This document shows positions 5,590-6,709 of a stretch of 6,709 bases of DNA, piece after piece. Positions within the stretch are counted from its first letter, which is position 1. The number at the start of each line of letters is the position of its first letter. The position numbers and the translations under genes are program-made. The notes under the pieces were generated by a model. It ran no database searches. It was not told where the DNA came from and saw nothing but the letters and a program-made list of their open reading frames with translations. The stretch comes from JACRBE01 sp964429005 (lineage in GTDB: Bacteria > Chlamydiota > Chlamydiia > Chlamydiales > JACRBE01), in NCBI GenBank assembly GCA_964429005.1, contig CAYSAJ010000051.1, forward strand, positions 1 to 6,709. The letters run 5' to 3'.

Positions 5590-5621
5590 AAAAAGAGGGA
5601 AAGAAATTTCCCTCTTTTTTT
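5590..5621 (+). terminator. Rho-independent terminator after hctA
   Basis: AAAAAGAGGGAAA at 5590-5602 pairs over 13 bases with TTTCCCTCTTTTT at 5607-5619 around a GAAA tetraloop, and the T run continues. It lies 24 bases past the hctA stop. Confidence 0.95.
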
Positions 5622-5630
5622 TTGCTTTTA

Positions 5631-5639
5631 TGGCATAAT
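5631..5639 (+). promoter_or_regulatory. Candidate extended -10 promoter for the rRNA methyltransferase gene
   Basis: TGGCATAAT at 5631-5639 fits the extended -10 form TGnTATAAT with one mismatch. It sits just after the hctA terminator and would start transcription near 5646, giving a very short leader before the ATG at 5653 or 5659. No -35 box is evident, which is tolerated by extended -10 promoters. Confidence 0.4.
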
Positions 5640-5652
5640 TTTAAGAAAAAAT

Positions 5653-6709
5653 ATGCTTATGAAAGAACAAATTATTACTTGCACAATAGATGACTATACG
5701 GAAAAAGGGACTGCTAGCGCTACTCTAGCCACATCTCCCCGCAAGAAAACCCTAGAAGTGCCCGGTGCCATCAAAGGGGAGCAAATCTCTGCTAAGATCC
5801 TTAAGCAAAAGAGACGATCTTTTATAGGAGCTTTAATAGATATTATTAGTCCCTCCGAAGATCGTGTTCCTCATAAGTGCCCTCACTTCAACCAGTGTGG
5901 CGGCTGCGTTGCTCAACATATCTCCTACGCAAGGCAAACCGAAAATAAGCAAGAGATCATCAAAGAATTCTTTCCTTTAGCACAGGTCCCTGCAGTTGTT
6001 GAGTCACCTCAATGGCACTACAGAAACAAAATGGAATTTTCTTTTTCTCAAGATAAAGAGGGAAATCGGTTTTTGGGGCTTATGCGAGCTGGATCCAAAG
6101 GACGTGTTGAAAATATTTCTGATTGCTATATAGCCCCTCTTTGGATGTCAAAATTACTTGTTGCCACAAGGAAGTGGTGGAATGAATCGGGCTTAGAAGC
6201 CTTCCGATTAACGACCCTTAGCGGAACTCTCATGAATCTTACCCTCAGGGAATCTCAGGAAGGTGCTGAAAAGATGATTCTTTTAACGGTTTCTGGGAGT
6301 CCTATTTATGGGCTTTCAAAGGATCACATTAGAAGCTTTCGTCATACTATTGAACAAGTATTGCCTTCCTCAGATAATCCCACGGTTTCGGTGTTTATCT
6401 TAGTGAAGCAAGTTCAAAAGGGAAGCCCAACGCAAATTTTTGAAATGCATTTAAGTGGCCCTACGACAATCATCGAAAAATTAACTGTTCATGGGAAAAC
6501 TTACTCTTTTCACATTTCACCTCAAGCTTTTTTTCAACCAAATCCAGCACAAGCATGCCAAATTTATGAAAAAACACTCGCTATGGCAGGATTGACGTCA
6601 GAAGATACGCTTTTTGATCTTTATGCAGGGGTGGGTAGTATTGGAATTTGTCTAGCGCCGTATGTGAAAAAAGTCATCGGTATTGAATCCAATCGTTACA
6701 GTGGGATGG
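5653..6709 (+). CDS. rlmD: 23S rRNA (uracil-5-)-methyltransferase, RumA/RlmD/TrmA family (3' end missing)
   Basis: The first 352 codons of a SAM-dependent RNA m5U methyltransferase, cut by the right edge. An N-terminal TRAM-like RNA-binding domain spans about 4-65. Four cysteines expected to hold a [4Fe-4S] cluster are present: C76, C82 and C85 in CPHFNQCGGC, and C158 in ISDCYIAP, matching the C-x5-C-x2-C plus distant Cys pattern of RumA. SPQAFFQPNPAQA at 289-301 is the conserved segment before the SAM site. LFDLYAGVGSIGI at 320-332 followed by IGIES is the SAM-binding motif. The catalytic Cys and Glu would lie past the edge. Starts at 5653 and 5659 are both possible; neither has a strong ribosome binding site. 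RlmD is the closest guess because of the cluster, but the exact uridine modified (1939, 747 or a tRNA site) is not decided here. The hctA-rumA order matches Chlamydia. Confidence 0.92.
   Translation, partial: MLMKEQIITCTIDDYTEKGTASATLATSPRKKTLEVPGAIKGEQISAKILKQKRRSFIGALIDIISPSEDRVPHKCPHFNQCGGCVAQHISYARQTENKQEIIKEFFPLAQVPAVVESPQWHYRNKMEFSFSQDKEGNRFLGLMRAGSKGRVENISDCYIAPLWMSKLLVATRKWWNESGLEAFRLTTLSGTLMNLTLRESQEGAEKMILLTVSGSPIYGLSKDHIRSFRHTIEQVLPSSDNPTVSVFILVKQVQKGSPTQIFEMHLSGPTTIIEKLTVHGKTYSFHISPQAFFQPNPAQACQIYEKTLAMAGLTSEDTLFDLYAGVGSIGICLAPYVKKVIGIESNRYSGM

Overview
The window comes from a member of the Chlamydiae, most likely a lineage outside the Chlamydiaceae. The decisive evidence is a histone H1-like protein HctA (Hc1), a hallmark of this phylum, followed on the same strand by a 23S rRNA (uracil-5-)-methyltransferase of the RumA/RlmD type. 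The hctA-rumA neighbourhood is also found in Chlamydia. The DNA is AT-rich, with poly-A/T intergenic regions. I cannot name the genus from the sequence alone.

Layout. The left edge (1-259) is the end of an rRNA operon: the 3' half of one 5S rRNA gene, a strong intrinsic terminator, then a second, complete 5S rRNA gene. Positions 380-3623 carry four consecutive plus-strand genes for proteins I do not recognise by name. They appear to be paralogues of one another: each has a hydrophobic segment with an A-h-x-h-x-E-x-[IV]-x-R signature, followed by a [YF]-[ND]-x-x-[FG] motif. The first two carry this core at the C-terminus. The last two carry it at the N-terminus and add long, low-complexity, presumably disordered tails. 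Both of these genes end in almost identical terminator hairpins. The tail of the third protein contains four R-R-x-S motifs spaced exactly 22 residues apart.

Positions 3721-5040 form a minus-strand two-gene operon: a class IV PLP-dependent aminotransferase, then a small helical protein of unknown function. It ends at a terminator shared with the fourth paralogue. Positions 5041-5274 are a divergent regulatory region serving the aminotransferase operon and hctA. hctA has a long leader and ends in a strong terminator. The rlmD-like gene then begins behind a possible extended -10 promoter and runs off the right edge.

How the parts relate: HctA condenses the chromosome late in development, and the methyltransferase modifies 23S rRNA. 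The four-gene family looks like a lineage-specific expansion inserted between the rRNA operon and conserved chlamydial genes. Membrane association, secretion and host contact are inferences from composition and genome type, not direct observations.
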